Source: a virus
Virus record (IMG/VR): IMGVR_UViG_3300010413_001137
Span: 1-27,997 of that record
Direction: 5' to 3' (one strand)
Length of the DNA stretch: 27,997 nt
Under the pieces are notes generated by a model. That model was not told where the DNA came from. It searched no databases and was given only the letters and a program-made list of their open reading frames with translations. The position numbers were made by a program, and so were the translations under genes. Positions 6,784-14,541 of the stretch are shown in pieces. Numbering within the stretch: position 1 is the first letter of the stretch; each line of letters begins with the position of its first letter.

Positions 6784-7538
6784 ACTGGACTCGAGTAGAA
6801 GAACTCCAACGTCTAATGCTACTCACTAAAGAATTTGATTATCCAGATCCGTGGTTCCTGCGAGAGTTTGTAGGCGTGATTAATTTGTTTAAGCCGTCAG
6901 TATTAATTGAGACTGGAACATATAAAGGCGGCATGATCAAGTTTATTTCTAGGCTGTTTCCAGACCTCATGATCTACTCGTGTGATGTAATAAAGCAAGT
7001 ACAGGATGTAATCACTGAGTTCGAAGATAATCCAAACATCACCATCGAGCAATGCAACAGTCTCGACTTCCTCAAACATCTACGCGAGGATGGTGAACAT
7101 TATATTGGACCCTTCCCGTTCTTCTTCCTAGACGCACATTCTGCGGTGGTGCCGGACTACCCCACAGATGAAAACCTTGAACCTCTAGCCGAGGAAATAA
7201 AAGAAGTACTTAAGTACGGATCTAGTATAGCGTGCATCCACGATTTTGAAGTGCCGAATATACCCGAGTTTGGACACGGCTCAAATGACATGTATCTCAA
7301 AAAACAAATCAAGATTAGTCTTGAAGTGATTAAAGACACAATCAGACACGAGAATGTAGCTATCTATTTCCCCATGTTGCCCCAACGTCTGTTGTGCAAA
7401 GACAAAGTGAACTGGCGTAGCCTCTTTGATTTACGCGGAAGAGTATATCTTCTCATAAATCCCAAACCCGCTGATATAGAACTCCTCCGCCCACTAGAGC
7501 AATTTGGAGTTCTAAGGAGGTTCACATGGCCCGTTTAA
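6780..7538 (+). CDS. Class I methyltransferase-like protein
   Basis: A 252-aa protein. LIETGTYKGGMIKFIS at about residues 40-56 is a SAM-binding glycine loop. MIYSCDV follows as strand 2, then FPFFFLDAHSAV and a long helix EPLAEEIKEVL ending in SIACIHDFEVPN. The DAH and HDF pair is typical of methyltransferases from LPS, rhamnan and capsule gene clusters. It shares the architecture but little sequence with the preceding gene. ATGA overlap at the start; at its 3' end AAGGAGG (7514-7520) leads into a tiny ORF. No membrane segment or signal peptide. Substrate unknown; a sugar or lipid-linked glycan is inferred from context. Confidence 0.7.
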   Translation: MNWTRVEELQRLMLLTKEFDYPDPWFLREFVGVINLFKPSVLIETGTYKGGMIKFISRLFPDLMIYSCDVIKQVQDVITEFEDNPNITIEQCNSLDFLKHLREDGEHYIGPFPFFFLDAHSAVVPDYPTDENLEPLAEEIKEVLKYGSSIACIHDFEVPNIPEFGHGSNDMYLKKQIKISLEVIKDTIRHENVAIYFPMLPQRLLCKDKVNWRSLFDLRGRVYLLINPKPADIELLRPLEQFGVLRRFTWPV

Positions 7539-7585
7539 TCTTCCCGTTTCTAACTAGAAAGGAGTCTGACAAGTGGATCGCGTAA
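7526..7585 (+). CDS. Possible 19-aa leader-like mini-ORF
   Basis: AAGGAGG at 7514-7520 sits at ideal distance from ATG 7526, yet that frame encodes only 19 residues (MARLIFPFLTRK then a polar end) before TAA 7583-7585. It ends inside the next gene, whose GTG start is at 7573 with its own AAAGGAG at 7558-7564. A ribosome terminating at 7585 would be placed to restart at 7573. It may be a coupling or leader peptide, or a fortuitous ORF behind a strong ribosome-binding site. Confidence 0.3.
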   Translation: MARLIFPFLTRKESDKWIA

Positions 7586-8568
7586 GCATACTTTTACCGA
7601 CGATGGATCGGCCTACCTTCATGGAAAGAGTACTTAAGTACTATTCCAACTTAAAGTTCACCGGAACGATCCTAGTGGCGGATAGTTCAAAAGATAATTC
7701 GACAGAGCGTTTAGTCGCACAGCACACAGACCTAAATACTGTGTATCGTCATTATCCAAAAGAGACGTTTAGAAACGAACTAGTGGCGATGAACGCCATC
7801 ATGTCCTATGCGAATACGCCCTATACGATATTCCAAGGAGATGATGACTTCATCTCCATTCGTGGAGTAACTGAGTGTGCGAACTTTCTCGATGGGGAAC
7901 CTGCGTTCACCATGGCTGGCGGAGGACAGATTCGGTTTCAGGTCCAGAATGAGCTTTTCAATATTGACGCTGTTCGGCTTCCGCTAGACCACTCGTCCGA
8001 TGACGCGATTGAGCGCTTTAAGACCTATATGCGGTCGGGCATGTCCACGATGTACTTCCTGCATAGAACAAATGTGATGCGTGATATCCTACAGTACTCC
8101 GAGGATGCTACTCTGCCAGCACTTTGCACTGAAATCCTTTTGTGTTGTCTGGCTGTACTGTCAGGTAGAGCCAAATCACTTCCGTTTATAACAAGCTTTC
8201 AGCAGGGTGAACATGCACAAACTATCTTTCCTAGGACCAACAGAAAACTTGAGCTGCCTACATTCTACCGCATAATGCTGCGGGATGACTGGCCCGACCA
8301 GTTTCGTCTCTTTAAGAGCATTGTCGTGGGAAGGATCGACGATATTGTGGACGACTTCGCTCTTGCAGAACAGACATTCGACGCAGAAATGGTTTACAGA
8401 ACAGTCGTTTTACTCGATTCTCAGATGCGGACGAATTATCCGTCATTCTCTCCAGACTTACAACGATGGGACGCTTATCAGCAGGTCATGGGAAGACAGA
8501 TCTCGATGGATTTTCCGAGAAACGAAAAGTTAGAAGAGGTAACCCGCCCTGTTTTGGAGGTTCTGTGA
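7573..8568 (+). CDS. GT2-like (GT-A) glycosyltransferase, copy 1
   Basis: A 331-aa protein from GTG 7573. The N-terminus VSILLPTMDRP is the first strand and loop of the GT-A nucleotide-binding fold, followed by GTILVADSSKDNS and the metal site FQGDDDF with Asp90-92. An acceptor-side region follows with YFLHRTNVMRDIL and TEILLCCLAVLSGRAKSLP, also recognisable in the second copy at 12188-13246 (YVHRIEVWREM; GGEVLPCCISVMSGRIKDV). The pair thus forms a paralogous set resembling the TIGR00180 glycosyltransferase group. No membrane helix is seen. It probably transfers a nucleotide-sugar-derived residue; specificity unknown. Stop and next start overlap as GTGA. Confidence 0.72.
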   Translation: MDRVSILLPTMDRPTFMERVLKYYSNLKFTGTILVADSSKDNSTERLVAQHTDLNTVYRHYPKETFRNELVAMNAIMSYANTPYTIFQGDDDFISIRGVTECANFLDGEPAFTMAGGGQIRFQVQNELFNIDAVRLPLDHSSDDAIERFKTYMRSGMSTMYFLHRTNVMRDILQYSEDATLPALCTEILLCCLAVLSGRAKSLPFITSFQQGEHAQTIFPRTNRKLELPTFYRIMLRDDWPDQFRLFKSIVVGRIDDIVDDFALAEQTFDAEMVYRTVVLLDSQMRTNYPSFSPDLQRWDAYQQVMGRQISMDFPRNEKLEEVTRPVLEVL

Positions 8569-9932
8569 GAACGTTACTCATTAACTGTCCGATTCCAGAC
8601 TTTGTCGATAATAGAGAATTTATGCCACCTCCGTCCATTCTCTATTTGGCTGGGGTACTTGACGCTCACAGAATTGAGGTTAGAATACTAGACCTGAATG
8701 TTACACGAGCTAAGAAAACGGACGACCAAAAGGCCATAGCTTCGGTCTGCTCTGAGTTTGACCCAGAGTTAATTGGGATAGGCTGTTTATTTAGTGGACA
8801 GTTTCCTTCGGTGCTAGACATCGCTCATCAAGTTAAACAACTTACTGATGATAAAGCTAAAATAATTGTAGGAGGTATCCATCCGACAATCTTTCATTCC
8901 GAAATCTTGGAGAACGTTCCAGAGATAGATTATGTGGCTCTTGGAGAAGGTGAACCACAGCTCTTGGCTCTGGCAACAGGATGGATGCCGTTTTCAGAAG
9001 GGCTAGCGTGGCGTTCAAAAGGCACTATTCAGGTCAACCCAAAAGCCAAGTTGAGTTCCTATATAACACAGCTTGACAATCTTCCGTTCCCAGCTTACCA
9101 CTTGATCGATCTAGACGATTACAGTCAAGATTTGTCACACTGGCATAATCCAAAAGGATTAGAATTCAGCGTTAACATTCCTATTCTCTCGAGTAGAAGT
9201 TGCCCAAGAAGCTGTAACTTCTGCTCGATGCATTTAGTGATGGGAAAAGGAATTCGGTTTCGTTCACCCGCTGATGTCGTAGACGAAATCGAGTGGCTTT
9301 ATAGGGAGTACGAATGTAATCGTTTCGCCTTCCAAGACGATAATCTAACTCTGAGCAAAAGCCACATCGAAGGTATCTGTCACGAGATCCTACACAGAGA
9401 GTTGGATATTCAATGGGAACCCAACAACGGACTGATGGTTAAGACGCTCACTTCAGACATAATCGACTTGATGGTTGAGTCAGGTATGATCAGAGCGTTC
9501 CTTGCTATAGAAAGCGGTAACGGGTACATCCGCAACAGAGTGATGGGAAAAGACCTAGATAAGGAGGATATCTACAGAGTTGCCTTCTACCTCAAAGAGA
9601 AGCATCCTCAAGTATTTGTACGCGGCTTGTTCATCATGGGGATGCCAGAAGATACTCCTGAGACGCTAGACGATACTTACGACATGATAAAGGAACTTCC
9701 CCTCGACACTTTTAGCATATCGAACATCATGCCCTTTCCCGGCACTGAAGTTTTCAACCAAGCCGTAAAAGATGACATCTTGATAAATACAACGACTACC
9801 GACATGTGGAAAGAGTCCCGCATGGACTATAACGACAACAAGACTTTCTATATCAAGCCATACGATATGACCGAGGAACAACTTCACGAGTATCGTCAGA
9901 AGTTCGACGAACTAAAGGCGACCTACAAATGA
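8565..9932 (+). CDS. B12-binding-domain radical SAM protein 1
   Basis: The reading frame is open from 8466, but GTG 8565 is chosen: TTGGAGG at 8554-8560 precedes it, it forms the GTGA overlap with the previous stop, and the protein then starts RTLLINCPIPDF, the usual first strand of the cobalamin-binding domain. Product is 455 aa. Residues 1-140 form the B12-binding-like Rossmann domain with IIVGGIHPT and DYVALGEGEP. The radical SAM core starts with CPRSCNFC (Cys213, 217, 220), ligating the 4Fe-4S cluster. AIESGN and GLFIMGMPEDT are typical later core motifs. Such enzymes (class B methylases and BchE-like) methylate or rearrange unactivated carbons. Product unknown. Confidence 0.87.
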   Translation: MRTLLINCPIPDFVDNREFMPPPSILYLAGVLDAHRIEVRILDLNVTRAKKTDDQKAIASVCSEFDPELIGIGCLFSGQFPSVLDIAHQVKQLTDDKAKIIVGGIHPTIFHSEILENVPEIDYVALGEGEPQLLALATGWMPFSEGLAWRSKGTIQVNPKAKLSSYITQLDNLPFPAYHLIDLDDYSQDLSHWHNPKGLEFSVNIPILSSRSCPRSCNFCSMHLVMGKGIRFRSPADVVDEIEWLYREYECNRFAFQDDNLTLSKSHIEGICHEILHRELDIQWEPNNGLMVKTLTSDIIDLMVESGMIRAFLAIESGNGYIRNRVMGKDLDKEDIYRVAFYLKEKHPQVFVRGLFIMGMPEDTPETLDDTYDMIKELPLDTFSISNIMPFPGTEVFNQAVKDDILINTTTTDMWKESRMDYNDNKTFYIKPYDMTEEQLHEYRQKFDELKATYK

Positions 9933-10771
9933 TAAACGAAGTCCCAGACAAATTGTACGTGACGCCGTACTACAAAAATAAATATGAGTATGAGGCCAGC
10001 GTGCATAAACTCAGAACAGATGCACATAAAGCCTACGACGCCGCATTCCACAGAGATGTCGATACGGCAGCCAATATACTCTTGGCGTGGTCCCTGAGAT
10101 GTTCCGAAGCTGTCAACTTTGAAGCAAAGCTTCATCTAGTCTGGATGGGACATCTGTTTCTAGAAGCATCTCTACTTATGCCAGAGGACGAGTGGAATAG
10201 TGGGGTCTTTGCACCGTGGGTTGACCTTGTTTACCGAGAGGCAGTCCAAAGCGTATATTGGGATGATGACAACAAAGGCTCTTGGGGGATTCTAGGGGCG
10301 ATTCTGACAGACCTTGTCACTAAAGGTGCCTACTTCAGCCATATCGACAGGCTCCTTAGACACATGTCCCAGTCTTGGGAAGACGACGGAACTTTAGTCC
10401 ACGAAGTCAAAAGGACAAACTCGGGTATATGGTACTCCTATTTTAGTCTAGCCCCGATGTTCAGGGCGTGTGATCTTTTAAGTTACGAAGGAGTCGGTCC
10501 AGAAATGTTACTCGCTCCTCTAAATTTTTTATGGACGTACACTCGCTTCCCTAATAAATGGCCGTACAGACTTCCACGAGGATTCATGGGCTGGTTCTGG
10601 AAGTTACTGTATCCATGCTCTGATAAACTGGAAATGCCGAATCCCAAAGACTGGCCTGCGAATCTGTTATTAGAGGCAGGGAAGAAACTCGGTATTCAAA
10701 AATGGATAGACTACGCTGATTTACCTTTGAACGATGGTATTCATATCTTTAGGGAGTATAGCTACTCATGA
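9929..10771 (+). CDS. Alginate-lyase-like (alpha/alpha toroid) protein, likely non-canonical
   Basis: A 280-aa protein without signal peptide, rich in Trp/Tyr helices. Two blocks resemble polysaccharide lyase family 5 (alginate lyase). WDDDNKGSWGILGAI matches the NHGTW block, with Asn115 but Lys116 where the catalytic His normally sits. DGTLVHEVKRTNSGIWYSYF matches the DGS...L.R....YS.FN block, with Arg162 and Tyr169 seven apart, as Arg239 and Tyr246 are in Sphingomonas A1-III; the Asn-to-Arg distance (47) is also close. The rest is divergent and shorter than the roughly 350-aa lyases. It sits between two radical SAM genes with ATGA overlaps, so it may process or bind a sugar polymer in the cytoplasm. 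Homology is by eye and catalysis uncertain. Confidence 0.5.
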   Translation: MINEVPDKLYVTPYYKNKYEYEASVHKLRTDAHKAYDAAFHRDVDTAANILLAWSLRCSEAVNFEAKLHLVWMGHLFLEASLLMPEDEWNSGVFAPWVDLVYREAVQSVYWDDDNKGSWGILGAILTDLVTKGAYFSHIDRLLRHMSQSWEDDGTLVHEVKRTNSGIWYSYFSLAPMFRACDLLSYEGVGPEMLLAPLNFLWTYTRFPNKWPYRLPRGFMGWFWKLLYPCSDKLEMPNPKDWPANLLLEAGKKLGIQKWIDYADLPLNDGIHIFREYSYS

Positions 10772-12186
10772 ACGTTGTATTCGTGCGTCCTAACGCCAAA
10801 AAGAGGCTGTATCAAGAGTTGGATTCATTTAATATGACAGCCATAGAGCCACCCTTGTGGTGTGCTCTGTTGGCTGGTTATATGCGGAACCGCGGAATTA
10901 CATGTGATATCCTTGATGCAGAGGCAGAGAACCTTACACCCTCCCAAGTCAGCGCACAACTCATGGAGATGAAACCAGAGTATGTAGTAATAGTTGTATC
11001 TGGCTCAAATCCGTCAGCCTCTACTATGCAAATGGTTGGAGTGCGACCTATCATAGAGCGAATGCAGACCTTCGTCCCAAAAGCCCGTACTATAGTTTAC
11101 GGCCTTCATCCGTCCGCGCTACCCGAAGAGACTTTGTTACTAACACTGGCTGACTATGTATGCGTGGGAGAGGGATTTGAGACACTGGCACACTTCTTCA
11201 CTTCACCGAACTCGGATTCGACTAGACTTCTAAAAACACAGAATCTGGTTGATCTAAGCTGTCTTCCAGAACCCGCTTGGGATATGGTGGATATAAGTTT
11301 GTACCGAGCACATAACTGGCAGTGTTTCGGAGATATCCACAACAGACAACCTTACGGGGTAATCTATACTAGTTTCGGATGCCCATTTAGGTGTGATTTC
11401 TGCGTTATTCATACGATGTTTTGCAATGAACGCAGTATTCGTTTCCGAAACCCAAGGCTACTCATTCCAGAGATAGCTGATCTCGCCAGTCGCGGCGTAC
11501 GGAACATCCGCATTATTGATGAGATGTTTACTCTCAACCAAGAACATGTAGAAAAGTTTTGCTGTCTAGTCCGAACAATGTTCGGCGATGACTTGAACTT
11601 TTGGGCGTATGGAAGAGTCGGTACCCTTACACCAGAGTTACTCAAACTAATGCGGCAAGCAGGTATAAGGTGGTTAGGAGTAGGTTTCGAGTCTGGTTCT
11701 CAAAAAGTACTTGATGGTTCAATAAAGAATATAAAGTTAGAGCAGGCGTTAAAGACTGCTGACATGATGCGGGACGCTGACATTTGTATTAACGCTAATT
11801 GGATATATGGTCTTCCGCGTGATAATTATAATTCTATGCGAGAAACTCTTGATTTTTCCTTGCAAATTAATGCGGAATGGGCTAATATATATTCTTGCAT
11901 GGCCTATCCAGGCTCAAAACTCTATGAAGAGGCCAAGGCCAATAATCGGTATAGTATTCCGACAGAATACGAAGCCTATTCTCAGTATTCATATGAATGT
12001 TGTCCAATGGGAACCGAGCACTTAACACCGGCTGAAGTGCTCAGATTCAGAGATGAGGCGTTTATGACATATTATACCCATCCAAACTACTTGGGGATGA
12101 TTAAAAGAAAGTTTGGACAGGAGACGGTAGACTATATTAATACCATAACCCAAGTAAAATTAAAACGAAGACTGCTTGGAGATTGA
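10768..12186 (+). CDS. B12-binding-domain radical SAM protein 2
   Basis: A 472-aa protein from ATG 10768 (ATGA overlap). Residues 1-150 form a cobalamin-binding-like domain: NVVFVRPN, LLAGYMRNRGITCDILDAEAE, IVYGLHPSA and DYVCVGEGFE. The radical SAM core begins CPFRCDFC (Cys205, 209, 212) and contains LGVGFESGSQ and ANWIYGLPRDN. Architecture matches the BchE/P-methylase-like class. It is a distant paralogue of the gene at 8565-9932 rather than a recent copy. The C-terminal part beyond residue 400 (about 70 residues) lies outside the core and might contact the substrate. With the first radical SAM protein it could carry out successive C-methylations or a methylation and a rearrangement. Confidence 0.87.
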   Translation: MNVVFVRPNAKKRLYQELDSFNMTAIEPPLWCALLAGYMRNRGITCDILDAEAENLTPSQVSAQLMEMKPEYVVIVVSGSNPSASTMQMVGVRPIIERMQTFVPKARTIVYGLHPSALPEETLLLTLADYVCVGEGFETLAHFFTSPNSDSTRLLKTQNLVDLSCLPEPAWDMVDISLYRAHNWQCFGDIHNRQPYGVIYTSFGCPFRCDFCVIHTMFCNERSIRFRNPRLLIPEIADLASRGVRNIRIIDEMFTLNQEHVEKFCCLVRTMFGDDLNFWAYGRVGTLTPELLKLMRQAGIRWLGVGFESGSQKVLDGSIKNIKLEQALKTADMMRDADICINANWIYGLPRDNYNSMRETLDFSLQINAEWANIYSCMAYPGSKLYEEAKANNRYSIPTEYEAYSQYSYECCPMGTEHLTPAEVLRFRDEAFMTYYTHPNYLGMIKRKFGQETVDYINTITQVKLKRRLLGD

Positions 12187-12187
12187 T

Positions 12188-13246
12188 GTGGCTACTAAAG
12201 AACAGAAACTATCCATAATAATCCCTACCAAGAATAGACCCAGTCGACTTAAACAGTCGCTCCAGTACTATATAAAGAAGCGCTTCAAGGGAACATTACT
12301 TATAGTAGACGCAAGCACTGGGCGTAATATAAAAGTAGTAGATGACCTGATTATTCAGGCTCGCGAAGCGGGACTGAACATTCAGATTGGTCACTATGGA
12401 AGACATAAACATTATGGAGAGGCCATCAAACTAGCCGCTGCCTACGTAGAGACTCCCTATGTTATGTACTGCCGAGACGACGATACAGCAATCCCACGCG
12501 CTCTCATCAAGTGCATAGAGTTTCTAGATATGAATCCTAACTATATAGCAGCAAGCGGCCCAAGAGGGACGTGGGTGCGTAAAGGGAATTATAATCTTGT
12601 CCAATATACGCGCTGTTTAGAAGTGGAAACTGACTACATCACAGACAGGCTGTCGCTCTACCTTCGCACCAGACTCTGCACGACCCATTATGTACATAGA
12701 ATAGAAGTGTGGAGGGAGATGTTCAAATACGCAACTCTAATGCCCAATAAATGGCTTGGAGGTGAGGTCTTACCGTGTTGCATATCAGTCATGAGTGGAA
12801 GGATCAAAGATGTTCTGACCAACTCTAGCTATCATGCTATGATTCGTTCTCACGGCCCTGACTCGCATGTTCAAAATCTAAACTTCCTAAATGTCCTCCA
12901 CAGCGAGGACTACATCAAATCCGCTCGAGTTCTACGCCGCGTAGTTTTGAAGTATCTCGTCGATGGGGGACTCGACAGCGAGACAGCCGGGGGCTTCTAT
13001 GACCGAGAGATGTGGCTAAGCACTCTCATCCTACTCATGAACAAATTTGTGGAGCGTTATCCAAACTTAAAACCGCTAATAGATGAATATAGCCAACGAT
13101 TGGATAATTATCCGTTCGAATGGAAATTCGACTCGTATCCTTCCTCTTGCGTCACAGATCCTTCTATAAATACACTACTCAAGGGAGAGCTGTACTATGG
13201 CAAAAGTAATCCACTTAAGCCGCAATTCTGTTCGCGAAGTTCTTGA
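12188..13246 (+). CDS. GT2-like (GT-A) glycosyltransferase, copy 2
   Basis: The frame also has a TTG at 12176, but GTG 12188 is preferred because TTGGAG (12176-12181) makes a well-spaced ribosome-binding site for it. Product is 352 aa: LSIIIPTKNRPSRLKQSL, then GTLLIVDAST, and the metal site YCRDDDT with Asp97-99. The mid region (YVHRIEVWREM, GEVLPCCISVMSGR) parallels copy 1 at 7573-8568, but overall divergence is high, so they probably act on different donors or acceptors. It closes the symmetric GT-rSAM-toroid-rSAM-GT block. Its last 50 bases overlap the small gene that follows. Confidence 0.72.
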   Translation: MATKEQKLSIIIPTKNRPSRLKQSLQYYIKKRFKGTLLIVDASTGRNIKVVDDLIIQAREAGLNIQIGHYGRHKHYGEAIKLAAAYVETPYVMYCRDDDTAIPRALIKCIEFLDMNPNYIAASGPRGTWVRKGNYNLVQYTRCLEVETDYITDRLSLYLRTRLCTTHYVHRIEVWREMFKYATLMPNKWLGGEVLPCCISVMSGRIKDVLTNSSYHAMIRSHGPDSHVQNLNFLNVLHSEDYIKSARVLRRVVLKYLVDGGLDSETAGGFYDREMWLSTLILLMNKFVERYPNLKPLIDEYSQRLDNYPFEWKFDSYPSSCVTDPSINTLLKGELYYGKSNPLKPQFCSRSS

Positions 13247-13457
13247 ACGCTTAACGAGTATAGAAGGCAGTATCGAAGAAATATGTGCCTTCTACTCAGT
13301 CAGGGTAAAAAATGGCGCGCGCTATTATAGAATCATCACTGGAAACTTGGATGATCCTTTTAGCTGGTATGGAGTAATAGTGGGACTGGCTCACGACAGA
13401 TTTCTGCATGGTACAGGGATTCCACTGGATGAGCTATCCGATGAGGATATGGAATAA
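13197..13457 (+). CDS. Small hypothetical protein (86 aa)
   Basis: ATG 13197 lies inside the 3' end of the glycosyltransferase gene and is preceded by AAGGGAGAG at good spacing. The product is soluble and acidic at its C-terminus (LDELSDEDME), with an N-terminal amphipathic helix VREVLERLTSIEGSIEEICAFY and a strand-rich middle (KNGARYYRIITG). It is the last gene of the plus-strand operon. I do not recognise a family and there is no membrane segment or metal motif. Confidence 0.6.
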   Translation: MAKVIHLSRNSVREVLERLTSIEGSIEEICAFYSVRVKNGARYYRIITGNLDDPFSWYGVIVGLAHDRFLHGTGIPLDELSDEDME

Positions 13458-13521
13458 TGATTGAGAGATAGATTCTGAGGCTCTGAGACGGCGTATAAGG
13501 GGAGTTCTTTTGAGAATTGGG

Positions 13522-13552
13522 CCTTTTCCCTAGCTTGAAATGGGAGAAAAGG
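13522..13552. terminator. Convergent-junction hairpin, possible bidirectional terminator
   Basis: CCTTTTCCC (13522-13530) can pair with GGGAGAAAAGG (13542-13552), giving about nine base pairs with one bulged base and a loop near 12 nt. It lies about 65 bases after the last plus-strand stop and three bases past the stop of the last minus-strand ORF, where both transcripts need to end. Neither side has a U-run, so it is not a canonical intrinsic terminator. An alternative overlapping pairing, AGCTTGA with TCAAAGCT, is also possible. The rest of 13458-13554 shows no other gene. Confidence 0.4.
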
Positions 13553-13554
13553 TA

Positions 13555-13725
13555 TCAAAGCTCAAAATCTCCCCTTTCCCAACTTTCTCGGACGTCCTCG
13601 TCTTGGTTTAACCACTCGAAGCCGCGTGTTATACGATACAACTCTTGTATCGTTTCCAAGCGAGTCGCCTTAGAACGTTTTTTTGAAACTCGTTCTGTCA
13701 TTTCAAACTTGACAACATCGCCCAT
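13555..13725 (-). CDS. Small hypothetical protein (56 aa)
   Basis: ATG at 13725, three bases after the stop of the upstream minus-strand gene, with AAGG about eight bases before it; the TGA is at 13557-13555. The product begins MGDVVKFEMTERVSKKRSKA, then an Arg/Glu-rich helix with TIQELYRITRGFEW and an acidic tail. It is highly charged and without Cys or membrane segment. Continuous spacing with the minus-strand operon supports a real gene; a plus-strand ORF on the same bases (13517-13732) has no such context. Function unknown. Confidence 0.55.
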   Translation of the reverse strand: MGDVVKFEMTERVSKKRSKATRLETIQELYRITRGFEWLNQDEDVRESWERGDFEL

Positions 13726-13728
13726 GAG

Positions 13729-13986
13729 TTAATCCTTACCTTTGCCCCACTCACCTTTTCGGAGTTCGTTTACGGCTGTCCAAAGATTGTCCATCTCTTC
13801 ACGTGTATCCTTCCTGTTGGCGAAATGACTTCCTAACAGTATCTCTCTGATTATCTTCTCGATTTCCTGACACTTCTTTTCTACTCCTACAAATGTCCGC
13901 CAAAAGAGAAAAACAGCTACCCCTAATAAAGTAGTCAATATCCCCAGGATAGTTCCGATATGTTCGGCAAGGTCAACACTAGTCAC
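13729..13986 (-). CDS. Small membrane protein with coiled-coil tail
   Basis: GTG 13986 is preferred over a TTG 24 bases upstream: GAGGA lies eight bases before it and it overlaps the preceding gene's TAG, the usual coupling here. The 85-aa product has a single strong TM segment, about residues 10-30 (IGTILGILTTLLGVAVFLFW), then a charged helical tail (KKCQEIEKIIREILLGS and EEMDNLWTAVNELRKG) that could form a coiled coil. The topology fits a class III-type holin, inner-membrane spanin or immunity protein. None can be chosen from sequence. It is next to another single-TM protein. Confidence 0.6.
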   Translation of the reverse strand: MTSVDLAEHIGTILGILTTLLGVAVFLFWRTFVGVEKKCQEIEKIIREILLGSHFANRKDTREEMDNLWTAVNELRKGEWGKGKD

Positions 13987-14533
13987 AACGCATATCCTCG
14001 AAAACGTCAAAGGCTCCAGATTGATACCAAGGGGTCTCTACTTCCTGGTGAATATTACGCCAAAGGATGTGGGTTCTATAAATGTGTCGAATCTTGAATT
14101 TACGATTCTCTAGGACCTTTCCTCTAGGCAGAGTAAGTGTACCAGTTTCGATTGTATAGTCTAAGTGTCCGTCCTTTTTCTGCGAATGAAGTGAACCTTC
14201 ATGTTCTTGAAAGGACACAATCCAGTCCGCACCTGGATATTCCACAACTAGTTGAACCGCATGAACAACAGGACCTTCTATGGGGTCTTTAAATTCAATT
14301 CTCCAATCGACACCGCAACCAGGTAGGAATACCGTTGCGCCATGAGCTGGTTCGGCAGTAGCAGTTGCATCTTCAAAGATTTTAACAGGCCAAAAAGACC
14401 CACCAAAGAAGAATATAGCAACGGCAGCAAGGACGATAAGAACCGAGAAAGTCATCACCCTTAGTCTGCCGTTACCATACCGCCTTTTGACCTCCTCTAC
14501 ATCAGTTATCAATCGTGCTAGTTTTTGTTCCAT
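13979..14533 (-). CDS. Single-TM membrane-anchored protein
   Basis: A 184-aa protein: a short cytoplasmic helix (MEQKLARLITDVEEVKRRYG), one TM segment at about residues 26-47 (VMTFSVLIVLAAVAIFFFGG), then about 135 residues expected in the periplasm. The outer part is beta-rich: CGVDWRIEFKDPIEGPVV, AVQLVVEYPGADWIVSF, LDYTIETGTLTLPRGKV. This looks like a small beta-sandwich anchored in the inner membrane, but I cannot assign a family. Upstream neighbour ends nine bases before its start. Superinfection exclusion or envelope sensing would fit the topology; that is a guess. Confidence 0.65.
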   Translation of the reverse strand: MEQKLARLITDVEEVKRRYGNGRLRVMTFSVLIVLAAVAIFFFGGSFWPVKIFEDATATAEPAHGATVFLPGCGVDWRIEFKDPIEGPVVHAVQLVVEYPGADWIVSFQEHEGSLHSQKKDGHLDYTIETGTLTLPRGKVLENRKFKIRHIYRTHILWRNIHQEVETPWYQSGAFDVFEDMRCD

Positions 14534-14541
14534 AACGCCCC

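Noticed and set aside
8466-8564. Longer start for the first radical SAM gene
   Set aside because: The extra residues are an out-of-frame reading of the glycosyltransferase 3' end. GTG 8565 has the ribosome-binding site and the GTGA overlap, and the B12-domain strand begins right there.
13458-13554. Promoter or attachment site in the convergent gap
   Set aside because: No -10/-35 pair or long direct repeat could be recognised; only the hairpin is supportable.
13517-13732. Plus-strand 71-aa ORF at the convergent junction
   Set aside because: It lies over the hairpin and antisense to the small minus-strand ORF 13555-13725, which has operon spacing and a ribosome-binding site; the plus-strand product is Ser/Arg-rich and unsupported.
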